A stretch of 39,124 bases of DNA from SLQH01 sp964612995 (GTDB taxonomy: Bacteria > Planctomycetota > UBA11346): NCBI GenBank assembly GCA_964612995.1, contig CAZTGE010000024.1, positions 1 through 39,124 on the forward strand. The letters run 5' to 3'. Shown here piece by piece: positions 27,747-35,691 of the stretch. The position numbers and the translations under genes were made by a program. A model generated the notes under the pieces. It was given only the letters and a program-made list of their open reading frames with translations. It was not told where the DNA came from and made no database searches. Position 1 is the first letter of the stretch; the number at the start of each line of letters is the position of its first letter.

Positions 27747-29082
27747 GCGTGTGGAGGACCTCCTGCTGCGCTGCCTCGACGGCGAAGCGGCCCCGGCCGA
27801 ACGCCGCGCGCTGTACACCCGGCTGCGCAGCGATGGGCGGTTGGATCGGCTGTTGCGCGCGCTGCTCGCCAGCGACCATCTGCTCCAGGCGCACTTCACC
27901 ACGGCAGACGATGGCTTCGCCGACGCACTGCTTGCGCGCTTGCGCCGTAGCTCCAGCCGGCGCTTCATCGGCCGGGTGGTCGGCACGCTCGCAGCCCGCC
28001 GGCGCCGCGCGCGCCGCATCGCCTGGGCCATCGCCGCGGTCCTGTGCGGTGCGCTGGCCCTCGGCCTCGCCCGGTGGCACCAGGGCCCCGGCACCACGCC
28101 CGGGGCCGAAGCGCCGAGCCTCGCGCAGAGCCATCTGCACCGGTGGCACGGGCGGCTCCTGCGGGCCGGGCCCGACGGCTGGCACGAGGTCGCCGCCGGA
28201 GCCACGTTGCGGCGTGGCGATCGCCTGCGCACCGCTCCGGACGCAGGCCTCGACCTCAGCGGCCCTGCCCAGAGCGAACTCGCACTCAATGGCGGGAGCG
28301 AGCTGGTCATCCGTGATGAGCACGCCTTCGCCTTGCACAACGGCGCCCTGGCCGCAGAGGTGCCGCCGCATGCCGGCCGGGCTCCGTTGGAGATCCTGGC
28401 CGGCGGAGCCGCGGTGGTGGTCACCGGCACCGCACTACGGGTCGATGCCGGCCCGCTCTCGGCGGCGGTCGCAGTCGATCGGGGCAGCGTACGGGTGGTC
28501 GCTGGCGGCGTGGAATGCAGCGTCGCTCCGGGCGAGGTCGCCACCTGGCCGCATCGCGGAACACCGAGCCTGTGGCAGGTCACCGCGGGGCCGGCGGTGC
28601 TCGACCATGATTACACCGTGGGGCTCCCGCCGCGGACCACCGGCGATTGGGTCGCAGAGGACGGCGGCTTCGCCCGGCCGCAGGTGATGGACGAACCACA
28701 GCAGGGGATCCTCCACGCCACCATCCGCCACCACGGCGTCTACCCCGCGGGCGTCGCCCACCTCGGCCCGCAGGACCTGATCCGCCTCCGCCTGCGCGTG
28801 ACCATGCGCAACAGTTGGGTGGTCCTGCTCTGCGGCATGCGCGACGCCGCCGGCGAACACTTCAACCTGATCCACACCGTCGCCGGGCTCGACCCGGACG
28901 CAGGCTGGCAGGAGGTCACGGTACCGCTGTGGCGTTTCCGCGACACCCGCGGCGGTGGCCTGGATGGGCGCGGAGCGCAGCTGATGTTCTACACCGTGAT
29001 GCCGCCGGCAAAGGCGGGGATGGAGCTGGCTCATTACGCCGTCCACCGCTCGCTACGGCGCGAGCTCCGGCCGCATCCCTGA
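27739..29082 (+). CDS. Membrane anti-sigma factor with FecR domain and C-terminal beta-sandwich domain
   Basis: 447 residues. N-terminal cytoplasmic anti-sigma-like helices (EDLLLRCLDGEAAPAERRAL, LDRLLRALLASDHLLQAHF), one transmembrane helix (RRIAWAIAAVLCGALALGLA, about residues 94-113), then a periplasmic FecR-type beta domain (GATLRRGDRLRTAPDAGLDL, EILAGGAAVVVTGTALRVDA, VDRGSVRVVAGGVECSVAPG). The last about 150 residues (ILHATIRHHGVYPAGVAHLG, LIRLRLRVTMRNSWVVLL, WQEVTVPLWRFRDTRGG) look like a separate carbohydrate-binding-like jelly roll. Such proteins hold their sigma factor until an extracellular signal is sensed. The extra domain, next to polysaccharide enzymes, suggests the signal is a glycan; that is inference. 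Confidence 0.82.
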   Translation: MAERVEDLLLRCLDGEAAPAERRALYTRLRSDGRLDRLLRALLASDHLLQAHFTTADDGFADALLARLRRSSSRRFIGRVVGTLAARRRRARRIAWAIAAVLCGALALGLARWHQGPGTTPGAEAPSLAQSHLHRWHGRLLRAGPDGWHEVAAGATLRRGDRLRTAPDAGLDLSGPAQSELALNGGSELVIRDEHAFALHNGALAAEVPPHAGRAPLEILAGGAAVVVTGTALRVDAGPLSAAVAVDRGSVRVVAGGVECSVAPGEVATWPHRGTPSLWQVTAGPAVLDHDYTVGLPPRTTGDWVAEDGGFARPQVMDEPQQGILHATIRHHGVYPAGVAHLGPQDLIRLRLRVTMRNSWVVLLCGMRDAAGEHFNLIHTVAGLDPDAGWQEVTVPLWRFRDTRGGGLDGRGAQLMFYTVMPPAKAGMELAHYAVHRSLRRELRPHP

Positions 29083-29097
29083 CAAGGATCCAGCCGC

Positions 29098-29541
29098 TCA
29101 CTCCGGCACGACCAGCACCTTGCACAGCACCGAGTTGAGCACGCGTTCATCCACGCTGTGACGGAAGACGTGGACCAGCGCGGACATGTGGTGGTGCCCG
29201 AGGATCATCAGGTCGAGCTTGCGACCGATGGCGCGCAACTCCTCGTCGACCGTGCCATGCAGGATGTGGTAGGCGGTATCCTGGGGCAACGACCCGCCGG
29301 CCATCTCCTCGGTATAGGCGCGTAGCTGGGCTTCGTCACTCAGGGGATCGCGTTCGACCACCACCGGAGCGTCGGGCGCCACCGGCACGTCGGCGAGGAA
29401 GGTGCCCAACAGCACCGGCTCGACGACGTGGATGACCGTCAACCGGCTCTCCAGCTTGAGCACGAGTTCGAGGGTGGAACGCAGCAGCCGTTGCTCCTGA
29501 CCGTTCCCGCTGATGCAGACCGCGCAGCGTGCATAGGACAT
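29098..29541 (-). CDS. Universal stress protein (UspA-like)
   Basis: 147 residues from ATG 29541, preceded by AAGGAG at 8 nt. It shows the usual Usp plan: an N-terminal strand and helix (YARCAVCISGNGQEQRLLRS, TLELVLKLESRLTVIHVVEP) and a C-terminal LDLMILGHHHMSALVHVFRHSVDERVLNSVLCKVLVVPE-type segment at the end of the chain. The ATP-binding GxxGxxxxxxxGS loop is altered (GHHHMSALVHVFRHSV), so nucleotide binding may be lost or changed. It is convergent with the anti-sigma gene and divergent from the bacteriohemerythrin gene. Function beyond stress adaptation cannot be inferred. Confidence 0.82.
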   Translation of the reverse strand: MSYARCAVCISGNGQEQRLLRSTLELVLKLESRLTVIHVVEPVLLGTFLADVPVAPDAPVVVERDPLSDEAQLRAYTEEMAGGSLPQDTAYHILHGTVDEELRAIGRKLDLMILGHHHMSALVHVFRHSVDERVLNSVLCKVLVVPE

Positions 29542-29962
29542 CTGACATACTCCTTGGGGCGGAATCTGCCGCTCCCTGCCCCCGAGCAGAATGCGGGCAC
29601 CGTGCCGGTGCAAGCGCCCTCTGGGCCAATGGCGTGGCGGAGCCTCCTCACCCCTGCGTCGCCTCGCCGTCTTCGGTTGCCGCACGGTGCAGCTGGCTCT
29701 GGTCGCTGCAGCCCGGACCCGGGGCTGACACGCCGCTTCCGGGCAGGTATGATGGCCCCAGATCGGCACCCCTGGGCCGTCGACCAGGACACCCCCTGCC
29801 CCCTCGGGCCCCGAATCATCGCACACGTATCGACTCGCCCCACGCACCGAGACCCGCCCGGGTTCCACGCCCACCCCCGGCCCCGAGGGCAGAAAATGCA
29901 AGTAGCTGCTACAACAGCATCTTAGAGCAGCCATCGCCGGCCCTGTGGCCGGGGAGCGCAGG
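29542..29962. other. Divergent intergenic region between the Usp and hemerythrin genes
   Basis: No convincing gene is present. It must hold promoters for the minus-strand universal stress gene and the plus-strand hemerythrin gene, but the sequence is GC-rich and I cannot single out -35/-10 pairs. A small inverted repeat GTAG-CTG-CTAC occurs near 29901-29911, just upstream of the hemerythrin start. Confidence 0.35.
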
Positions 29963-30442
29963 ATGAACGACAACTACCGACCCCACCCCGGCCGTGATCT
30001 CCACCTGACCTTCGGCCCCGCCCTGACCACCGGTATCGACGCGATCGACCAGCAGCACGCACGCCTCGTCGAGCTGTTCAACGTGGTCATCGACACCCAC
30101 GCCGACCCGGCGGCACTCTGGACGGCCAGCGAGGAGCTGCGCGCCTTCGTGATTAACCATTTCGAAACTGAATCCAGCCTGATGTGCCAAGCCGAGTATC
30201 CCGACACGCAGGTGCACCAGGGTGAACACGGCGCGCTGAACGGGCTGCTGGACCAGCAACTGCGCGAACTCGCCGCCGAGCCCGACCGTATCGCCGCGAC
30301 CGCACAGCTGTTCTATCGCTGGCTGCTCAACCACACCGGCAGCAGCGATCGCGCGCTCGCCGAACACATCCGCGATCGGAAGGCCAACGCGCACGCCGCC
30401 ACCCGTTCGTTCCACCGTCGAAAAGACACACAGAGCGATTGA
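29963..30442 (+). CDS. Bacteriohemerythrin
   Basis: 159 residues from ATG 29963, with GAGCGCAGG ahead. The di-iron ligand pattern is complete: the first histidine in TGIDAIDQQHARLVELFN, HFETE (HxxxE), HQGEH (HxxxH) and HTGSSD (HxxxxD). It is a single-domain oxygen-binding protein of the kind used for oxygen sensing or delivery in microaerophilic bacteria. The C-terminal 20 residues are basic (KANAHAATRSFHRRKD). Next to a universal stress gene it suggests a redox or low-oxygen role. The repeat copy B starts about 20 bp after its stop. Confidence 0.92.
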   Translation: MNDNYRPHPGRDLHLTFGPALTTGIDAIDQQHARLVELFNVVIDTHADPAALWTASEELRAFVINHFETESSLMCQAEYPDTQVHQGEHGALNGLLDQQLRELAAEPDRIAATAQLFYRWLLNHTGSSDRALAEHIRDRKANAHAATRSFHRRKDTQSD

Positions 30443-30460
30443 GCACGGAGGGTACGCGAC

Positions 30461-30762
30461 GAAGTCCCGAGAGAGCAGCACCCCCTCTGCAAAACAGAGC
30501 CCGGCCAGGCCTGGCCGGGCGACCGGCCGACAGAGGAGCGGTTTTCGGCGACAATGGCCCGCAGGGCCGCCGAAAACGCCAGCGAAGCTGGCGAGTGACG
30601 ACAGGGGGCGTGGGGGGCGGAGCCGGCATCGCGCAGCGATAGCAGGCCCCGGTGGGGCCTGCGGCCGGCAGAGCGCGACGAGCGACAGCGAGAAAGCCGG
30701 GACGCGCCGAAGGCGCGAGGGGGCAGCGCCCCCTCTGCAAGGAGCAGCGCCCCCTCTGCAAA
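30461..30762 (-). repeat. Structured intergenic repeat, copy B (longest copy)
   Basis: Lies between the bacteriohemerythrin and prmC genes in the orientation opposite to copies A and C. Hairpin modules on the plus strand: a perfect palindrome at 30499-30520 with half-site GCCCGGCCAGG; GTTTTCGGCG (30541-30550)/CGCCGAAAAC (30568-30577) enclosing GGCCC/GGGCC; GCCAGC/GCTGGC near 30578-30592; GCAGGCCCC (30642-30650)/GGGGCCTGC (30654-30662) with loop GGT; CGCGCC/GGCGCG near 30703-30717; and a duplicated GCAGCGCCCCCTCTGCAA end at about 30723-30740 and 30743-30760. The shared core GCGACGAGCGACAGCGAGAA begins at 30673. No frame encodes anything recognisable. Confidence 0.82.
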
Positions 30763-30800
30763 TAATCTTCTCGCTTCCATCCTTCTGCACAGCGCGTCGG

Positions 30801-31649
30801 ATGCCGCCCATGAGCGGTACCGCGACCCTGATGGAGCTGCTGCAGAAGTCGGTGCCGTACCTTGAACAGCGCGGGATCGCCAACGCCCGACGCGAAGTGG
30901 AATGGCTCTTCGCCGACACCCTGGGCCTTTCGCGGATCGAGCTCTACACCCGTTACGACATGCCGGTGGACGCGAGCGAGATGGCGATCCTGCGCGAGCG
31001 CATCACCCGGCGCGGTCGCCGCGAACCGCTGGCCTACATCCTGGGCACGCAGCCATTCTGCGGGCTCGACCTGGCGGTGGGACCGGACGTGCTGGTGCCG
31101 CGGCCGGAGACCGAGGAACTGGTCGAGCGGGTGCTGCGCACGCACCCGGCGATCGCGCTGCGCGCGCTCGACGTGGGCACCGGCTCGGGAGCCATCGCCT
31201 GCGCGCTCAAACAGGCACGACCGACGTGGACGGTGCATGCGGTCGACGCCAGCCCCGCCGCGCTGGTCGTGGCGCAGGGCAACGCCGCGCGCCATGAGCT
31301 GGCGGTGTGTTTCCACCATGCGCATCTGGTGCCGCCCGACGCCGACCGGTGGGATGTGATCGTGGCCAACCTGCCCTACGTCGGCGAGGACGAACGCGAC
31401 GAGTGCGATCCCGAATTGGCCTACGAACCGCAGGAGGCGCTGTTCGCCGGGCCCGACGGCCTTTCGCTGATCCGCGAATTGCTCGCTCGCGCACCGGCCC
31501 TGCTGTCAGACGATGGGACCCTCTGGCTGGAGATCGGTTTCCGCCAGGCCGCGTCGGTGCTCGCGCTGGCCGCCACCCACGGTCTGAACGGGCGCTGCCA
31601 TGCCGACGCCGCCGGTCACGAACGCTTCTGCGAGCTGCGCCGTGAATGA
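30801..31649 (+). CDS. prmC: Peptide-chain-release-factor glutamine methyltransferase (PrmC/HemK family)
   Basis: 282 residues from ATG 30801 (ATG 30810 is an alternative). PrmC methylates the GGQ glutamine of release factors. Visible: N-terminal helical domain (LQKSVPYLEQRGIANARREV, RRGRREPLAYILGTQPFCG), the conserved VLVPRPETEELVERVL, SAM motif LDVGTGSGAIACAL, and the catalytic motif as NLPYVGEDE instead of the usual NPPY. The C-terminal EPQEALFAGPDGLSLIRELL is standard PrmC. The Leu in NLPY is a known kind of variant in some phyla and keeps the Asn. No prfA gene is next to it. The following gene overlaps or abuts its stop. Confidence 0.9.
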   Translation: MPPMSGTATLMELLQKSVPYLEQRGIANARREVEWLFADTLGLSRIELYTRYDMPVDASEMAILRERITRRGRREPLAYILGTQPFCGLDLAVGPDVLVPRPETEELVERVLRTHPAIALRALDVGTGSGAIACALKQARPTWTVHAVDASPAALVVAQGNAARHELAVCFHHAHLVPPDADRWDVIVANLPYVGEDERDECDPELAYEPQEALFAGPDGLSLIRELLARAPALLSDDGTLWLEIGFRQAASVLALAATHGLNGRCHADAAGHERFCELRRE

Positions 31650-31803
31650 CGGAGCCCTCGAAGCGCCTGAACCGCGCGTCCGCAACCGGAACGATTCTCT
31701 GCGAAAATGGCGTTCAGCGTTGCGAAGAGAGCCCACGCAGCTGGCGAACGACAAGAGAAGTGCGGAGGCGCCACAGCGCGACGACCCCCCATCACCGTGG
31801 AGC

Positions 31804-32088
31804 ATGGACCGGGCCGGCCCCGGACTGATCGCGGTCATGTGCGTCCTCGTGGCGATCGGTCTCTGGCGCACGAACGCCGACCGGAATCCGGCGCGGATCG
31901 ATCATACGCGCTGCACGGCATGGATGGCCGATTGCCTGCCGGGAGTCGGGCCGGTCAGCGCCGCCGATGCCGCAGCTGCGATCCGTCGCGGCGAACTCGC
32001 CGCGTTGCCGGCCGAGGCCCGCCTGCCGGCGCGGCAGTTGTTCACCTTCGCGCGGCACCAGGCAGCCGGTCTCTCGGGAGAACGCTAG
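31804..32088 (+). CDS. Small membrane-anchored protein with ComEA-like helix-hairpin-helix
   Basis: 94 residues from ATG 31804. A GTG at 31642 overlapping the prmC stop (GTGAATGA) would add 54 residues, but that extension has rarer codons and looks less protein-like. The N-terminus is one membrane anchor (GPGLIAVMCVLVAIGLWRTN), followed by RCTAWMADCLPGVGPVSAAD and AAAAIRRGELAALPAEARL. The LPGVGPVSA loop resembles the helix-hairpin-helix of ComEA-type DNA-binding proteins, but only one hairpin is visible and the second half differs. A periplasmic DNA- or protein-binding role is possible. It ends 3 bp before the ABC exporter start, so they are probably cotranscribed. Confidence 0.55.
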   Translation: MDRAGPGLIAVMCVLVAIGLWRTNADRNPARIDHTRCTAWMADCLPGVGPVSAADAAAAIRRGELAALPAEARLPARQLFTFARHQAAGLSGER

Positions 32089-32091
32089 GCA

Positions 32092-33867
32092 ATGGCCATG
32101 TTCCGCGCACAGATGGCGGCCGCGGGGAACGAGATCCGCGAATCGCGGATGGGCCTGAAGGACCTGCTGCATCGGCTGTTCCGCGGCCGACGCCGACAGA
32201 TGCTCTGGCTGATGCTGTTTTTCGGCATCAAGCACGCCCCGTCGGTGGTCTGGCCCTACGTGGTCAAACTGCTGATCGATGCCGCGGCCTACCCGGCGGA
32301 CGAACGCTGGTGGTGGATCGGCGGGGTCAGCGTGGCATTCGTGCTGTTGATCTCGCAGAACATCACCTTCCACCTGCTCTACATCCGCGACGTCTCGCGC
32401 CTGGCGCGCGGGCTGGCGCGCGACCTGCGCCATCAGCTGACCGCACGGCTGATGATGCTCTCGCTGACCTACCACCGGCGCACCAGCCCCGGCCGGCTGC
32501 AATCGAAGCTGCTCAAAGAGGTCGAGTACATCCGTCAACTACCGCAGTTCTTCTTCGACGTGATCTTCAGCGCGGTGATGGTGATCGTGTTCGCGCTCAG
32601 CCTGATCGCCATCCTCGCGCCCTTGATGCTGATCCCGGTGTTGTTGATGGTACCGCTGGGGATCTGGGTCGCGCGCCAGTTCGACCGCAAACTGGAACGG
32701 CAGGCGCGCAGCCACCGCCTGCGCTACGAGAGCATGAGCACCCGCCTGTCGGACATGATCACCATGCTGCCGGTGACCAAGGTCCACGCGCTCGAGGAAG
32801 AACAACGCGCGCGGGTCAGCGAAGTGCTCGACCGCGAATACGACGCCGGCCACCGCTTCGACATGACCACCGCCTGGCTCGGCTCGACCTCCTGGTCGAC
32901 CTTCCGCGTATTCGAAGTCGGCTTCCTGCTGATCGCCATCGCCAGCGCGATCAATGGCTACATCACCATCGGCAGCGTGGTCGCGTTCATGATCTACTTC
33001 CAGCGCATCGGCATGAACCTCGAACGGATCATCGCCACCTACCCGCGCATCGCCGAAGGCAAAGCCGCCTTCGAGGCGCTCGACGAGGTCTTCGCCGACA
33101 CGGACCTCGACCCCTGGCACGGCGATGAACCCCTGCCGCGCATCGCAGGCGCCTTCTGCTGCAGCGGGCTCAGCTACGCCTACGCACCGTGGCAGGATCC
33201 GGTGCTCGCCGACATCGATCTCGACATCCCTGCCGGCAGTTCCCTCGCGCTGGTCGGCCCCAGCGGCTCGGGCAAGACCACCCTGCTGAACATCCTTCTC
33301 GGCTTCCTCGAACCGGACCGGGGAACGATCACCTGCGACGGCCACCCCTTCGCCAGCTTCAGCATGCGCGACTACCGCCGCCAGCTCGCGGTGGTACTGC
33401 AGGAGCCGTGCCTGTTCACCGGCAGCGTGTACGAGAACGTGACCTACGGCGCCGGCAGCCCCAGCCCCGAGGACGTGCGACGGGCGCTGGAGCAGGCGCA
33501 GGCGCTGGACTTCGTCGAAGCGCTACCCGACGGCTGGGACACCGTCATCGGCGATGCGGGCACGGGCCTGTCCGGTGGGCAGAAGCAGCGCTTGACCATC
33601 GCCCGCGCCTTCCTGCGCGACCCACGGGTGCTGATCATGGACGAACCGACCTCGTCGCTCGACCTGGAGAGTCAGTTCCAGGTCAAGCAGGCGATGCTCA
33701 ACCTGATGGCTGGTCGGACCACGATCATCGCCAGCCACAGCCTGACGGTGGTCCGCGACGTCGACCGCATCGCCATCCTCGAGGGCGGGCGGATCACTGC
33801 CTGCGCCAGCCACGCCGAGCTCGCCGGACGCGACAATTTCTACAGCCAGGCGCTGACCCGGGCGTGA
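32092..33867 (+). CDS. ABC exporter, fused membrane and ATPase domains
   Basis: 591 residues. The N-terminal half has six membrane helices (for example MLWLMLFFGIKHAPSVVW, SVAFVLLISQNITFHLLY, VIFSAVMVIVFALSLIAILA, LLIAIASAINGYITIGSVVA) typical of type IV exporters. The ATPase half from about residue 345 has Walker A GPSGSGKTTLLN, Q-loop VVLQEPCLF, signature LSGGQKQRLTIA, Walker B VLIMDEPTSSLD and H-loop IIASHSLTVV. All are intact. Half-transporters like this act as homo- or heterodimers exporting lipids, peptides or drugs; the substrate is not evident. It follows the helix-hairpin-helix gene by 3 bp and converges on the alcohol dehydrogenase gene 7 bp away. Confidence 0.95.
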   Translation: MAMFRAQMAAAGNEIRESRMGLKDLLHRLFRGRRRQMLWLMLFFGIKHAPSVVWPYVVKLLIDAAAYPADERWWWIGGVSVAFVLLISQNITFHLLYIRDVSRLARGLARDLRHQLTARLMMLSLTYHRRTSPGRLQSKLLKEVEYIRQLPQFFFDVIFSAVMVIVFALSLIAILAPLMLIPVLLMVPLGIWVARQFDRKLERQARSHRLRYESMSTRLSDMITMLPVTKVHALEEEQRARVSEVLDREYDAGHRFDMTTAWLGSTSWSTFRVFEVGFLLIAIASAINGYITIGSVVAFMIYFQRIGMNLERIIATYPRIAEGKAAFEALDEVFADTDLDPWHGDEPLPRIAGAFCCSGLSYAYAPWQDPVLADIDLDIPAGSSLALVGPSGSGKTTLLNILLGFLEPDRGTITCDGHPFASFSMRDYRRQLAVVLQEPCLFTGSVYENVTYGAGSPSPEDVRRALEQAQALDFVEALPDGWDTVIGDAGTGLSGGQKQRLTIARAFLRDPRVLIMDEPTSSLDLESQFQVKQAMLNLMAGRTTIIASHSLTVVRDVDRIAILEGGRITACASHAELAGRDNFYSQALTRA

Positions 33868-33874
33868 GCGCCCG

Positions 33875-35035
33875 TCAGCGCGGTCGTGAGCGCAGCCGCA
33901 GGATCTCGCCCACCGCCGCCCCGGTGATCGTTCCGTCCTCACCGAGGGTCACGCCGCGGTCGCTCAGCCGGGTCGCGATCCGATCGCAGGCCTCGTCCGG
34001 GATGTCGTGGTCCGCCAGCGTGGTACCGATCCCGAGCGAATGGTAGAACTCCTCGGTCCGGACGATGGCCGCGCGCGCCGCAGCATCGGTTCCCATGCCA
34101 TCGCAGCCCCAGACCCGCCAGGCGAAATGCGCGAGCTTCTCGCGCTTGGTCGCGAAGCAGTGCTCCCATACCCCAGGCTGGACCACGGCCAACGTGCGCG
34201 CGTGGTCGAGGTGATAGAGCGCGGTGAGCTCGTGGCCGATCTGATGCGTGGCCCAATCCTGCGGCGTGCCGCAGCTGATCAGGCCGTTGAGCGCGTTGGT
34301 CGCGGCCCACATGATGTTCGCCCGCGCGCTGCAATCGCTCGGATCGGCCATCACCTTCGGCGCCTGCTCGATCAGCGTCAGCAGGATCGCCTCGGCCTGG
34401 CGGTCCTGCAACGGCGCGTCGACCATCCGGGTGATGTACTGTTCGGTGGTATGGACGAAGGCATCGACGATGCCGTTCGCGGTCTGACGCTCGGGCAGCG
34501 ACAGGGTGGTGGTGGGATCGAGGATCGAGAAGCGGGGGTAGAGCAGCGGGTGGATCAGCGCCCGTTTCTGCTCGATCTCGGCGCGCGAGATCACCGCGTT
34601 CGGGTTCATCTCCGAGCCGGTCGCCGGGAGGGTCAGCACCGCCCCCACCGGCAATGCGTCGGCGGTGAGCGCGTTGTCCTCGAGCAGGTCCCAAGCGGTT
34701 CCCTGGTACCGCGCCGCGGCGGCGATGAACTTGCAGGCGTCGAGCACCGAGCCGCCACCGACGGCGAGGATGAAATCGCAGTCCTCCGCATGCAACCGTT
34801 CCACCGCCGCGAGACAGGTCTCGTATTCCGGGTTGGGCTGGATGCCGCCGAATTCGATCACCGTGTGGCGAGCGAGCGCCGAAAGCACCGCATCGTAGAC
34901 CCCGTTGCGCTTGATCGAGCCGCCGCCATAGACCATCAGCACCCGCCGCTCGCGCGGGATCAGCTCCGACAAAGCCAGGATCCGCTCGGGGCCGAAGACG
35001 ATGCGTGTGGGGCAGTAGTAGTCGAACGGATCCAT
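33875..35035 (-). CDS. Iron-containing alcohol dehydrogenase (YqhD/BdhA-like)
   Basis: 386 residues from ATG 35035. It shows the family's NAD(P)-binding signature LMVYGGGSIKRNGVYDAVL and AVGGGSVLDACKFIAAAA, and the metal-site region ANGIVDAFVHTTEQYITR, then DWATHQIGHELTALYHLDHARTLAVVQPG with the histidines that hold iron or zinc. The DWATHxIxHEL(S/T)AxYxxxH motif places it with YqhD and butanol dehydrogenases, which reduce aldehydes using NADPH. Its length is standard. The gene is monocistronic as far as I can see, convergent with the ABC exporter and divergent from the STAS-like gene, with a 160-bp shared upstream region. Confidence 0.93.
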   Translation of the reverse strand: MDPFDYYCPTRIVFGPERILALSELIPRERRVLMVYGGGSIKRNGVYDAVLSALARHTVIEFGGIQPNPEYETCLAAVERLHAEDCDFILAVGGGSVLDACKFIAAAARYQGTAWDLLEDNALTADALPVGAVLTLPATGSEMNPNAVISRAEIEQKRALIHPLLYPRFSILDPTTTLSLPERQTANGIVDAFVHTTEQYITRMVDAPLQDRQAEAILLTLIEQAPKVMADPSDCSARANIMWAATNALNGLISCGTPQDWATHQIGHELTALYHLDHARTLAVVQPGVWEHCFATKREKLAHFAWRVWGCDGMGTDAAARAAIVRTEEFYHSLGIGTTLADHDIPDEACDRIATRLSDRGVTLGEDGTITGAAVGEILRLRSRPR

Positions 35036-35198
35036 GGTACTCCTCTGGGCTCTGTCGCGATGGGACGCGGATTGTGTTGTCTGCAGGCAGAATACGCAAT
35101 GCGCAATCGCAGTGCCGGAGCGGTCATTGCGGATTTGCAACCAGACGGCTAGAAAAATGATCTGGACAACGCGTGCCATGCGATCAACAATGACAGAA

Positions 35199-35630
35199 AT
35201 GTCCACCCCAGCCGACCAACCGACCGAGATCCTCTATGCCGTGACGCCGAGCATGGTCGACACGCCGCCGCGTTGTCGCCTGGCCGCGGAATCGGGCGTG
35301 ATCTTCGTCGAGATCGACCAGCCCTGCTCTCTGGCGCGCATGTGGGACCACATGAATCAGGTCGCCACCGAACCCATATGGGAAGAGGGCATGGACTGCG
35401 TCCTGTCGATCCGCAGCGCTGCGGCGGTCCCCGAGGTCCTCGGAAGCGATCTGCTCGGCGTGGTCGCGGCCGATGCCGCAGCACGCCAACCGGCCCGCTG
35501 GGGCGTGGTGACCGAGGATGCCGGCCTGCGCGACGACATCCTCGCGCTCGAGCAGTTGACCGCCGGGGACGGCATCAAGGTGCGTTGTTTCCGCCGCGTG
35601 ACCGACGCCCTGCGCTGGCTGCGCGCCTGA
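35199..35630 (+). CDS. Small STAS-like protein of unknown function
   Basis: 143 residues from ATG 35199; ATGs at 35157, 35178 and 35190 are alternatives and none has a clear ribosome binding site. The sequence TEILYAVTPSMVDTPPRCRL, IFVEIDQPCSLARMWDHMNQ, GMDCVLSIRSAAAVPEVL, RWGVVTEDAGLRDDILALEQ, then IKVRCFRRVTDALRWLRA has the alternating strand-helix pattern and closing DALxWL of SpoIIAA/STAS-like proteins, but I cannot name a family with confidence. It is followed 61 bp later by the Mur-ligase-like gene. A regulatory or scaffold role is possible. Confidence 0.5.
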   Translation: MSTPADQPTEILYAVTPSMVDTPPRCRLAAESGVIFVEIDQPCSLARMWDHMNQVATEPIWEEGMDCVLSIRSAAAVPEVLGSDLLGVVAADAAARQPARWGVVTEDAGLRDDILALEQLTAGDGIKVRCFRRVTDALRWLRA

Positions 35631-35691
35631 GCGCACGGCCAGCAGCGCTTCGTCGCTTGGCGCACCCCGGGGCACGGACACACTGCGGCCC

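Noticed and set aside
31642..31803. GTG start for the helix-hairpin-helix gene overlapping prmC
   Set aside because: The overlap is attractive, but the added 54 residues use rarer codons and show no recognisable pattern; kept as an alternative only.
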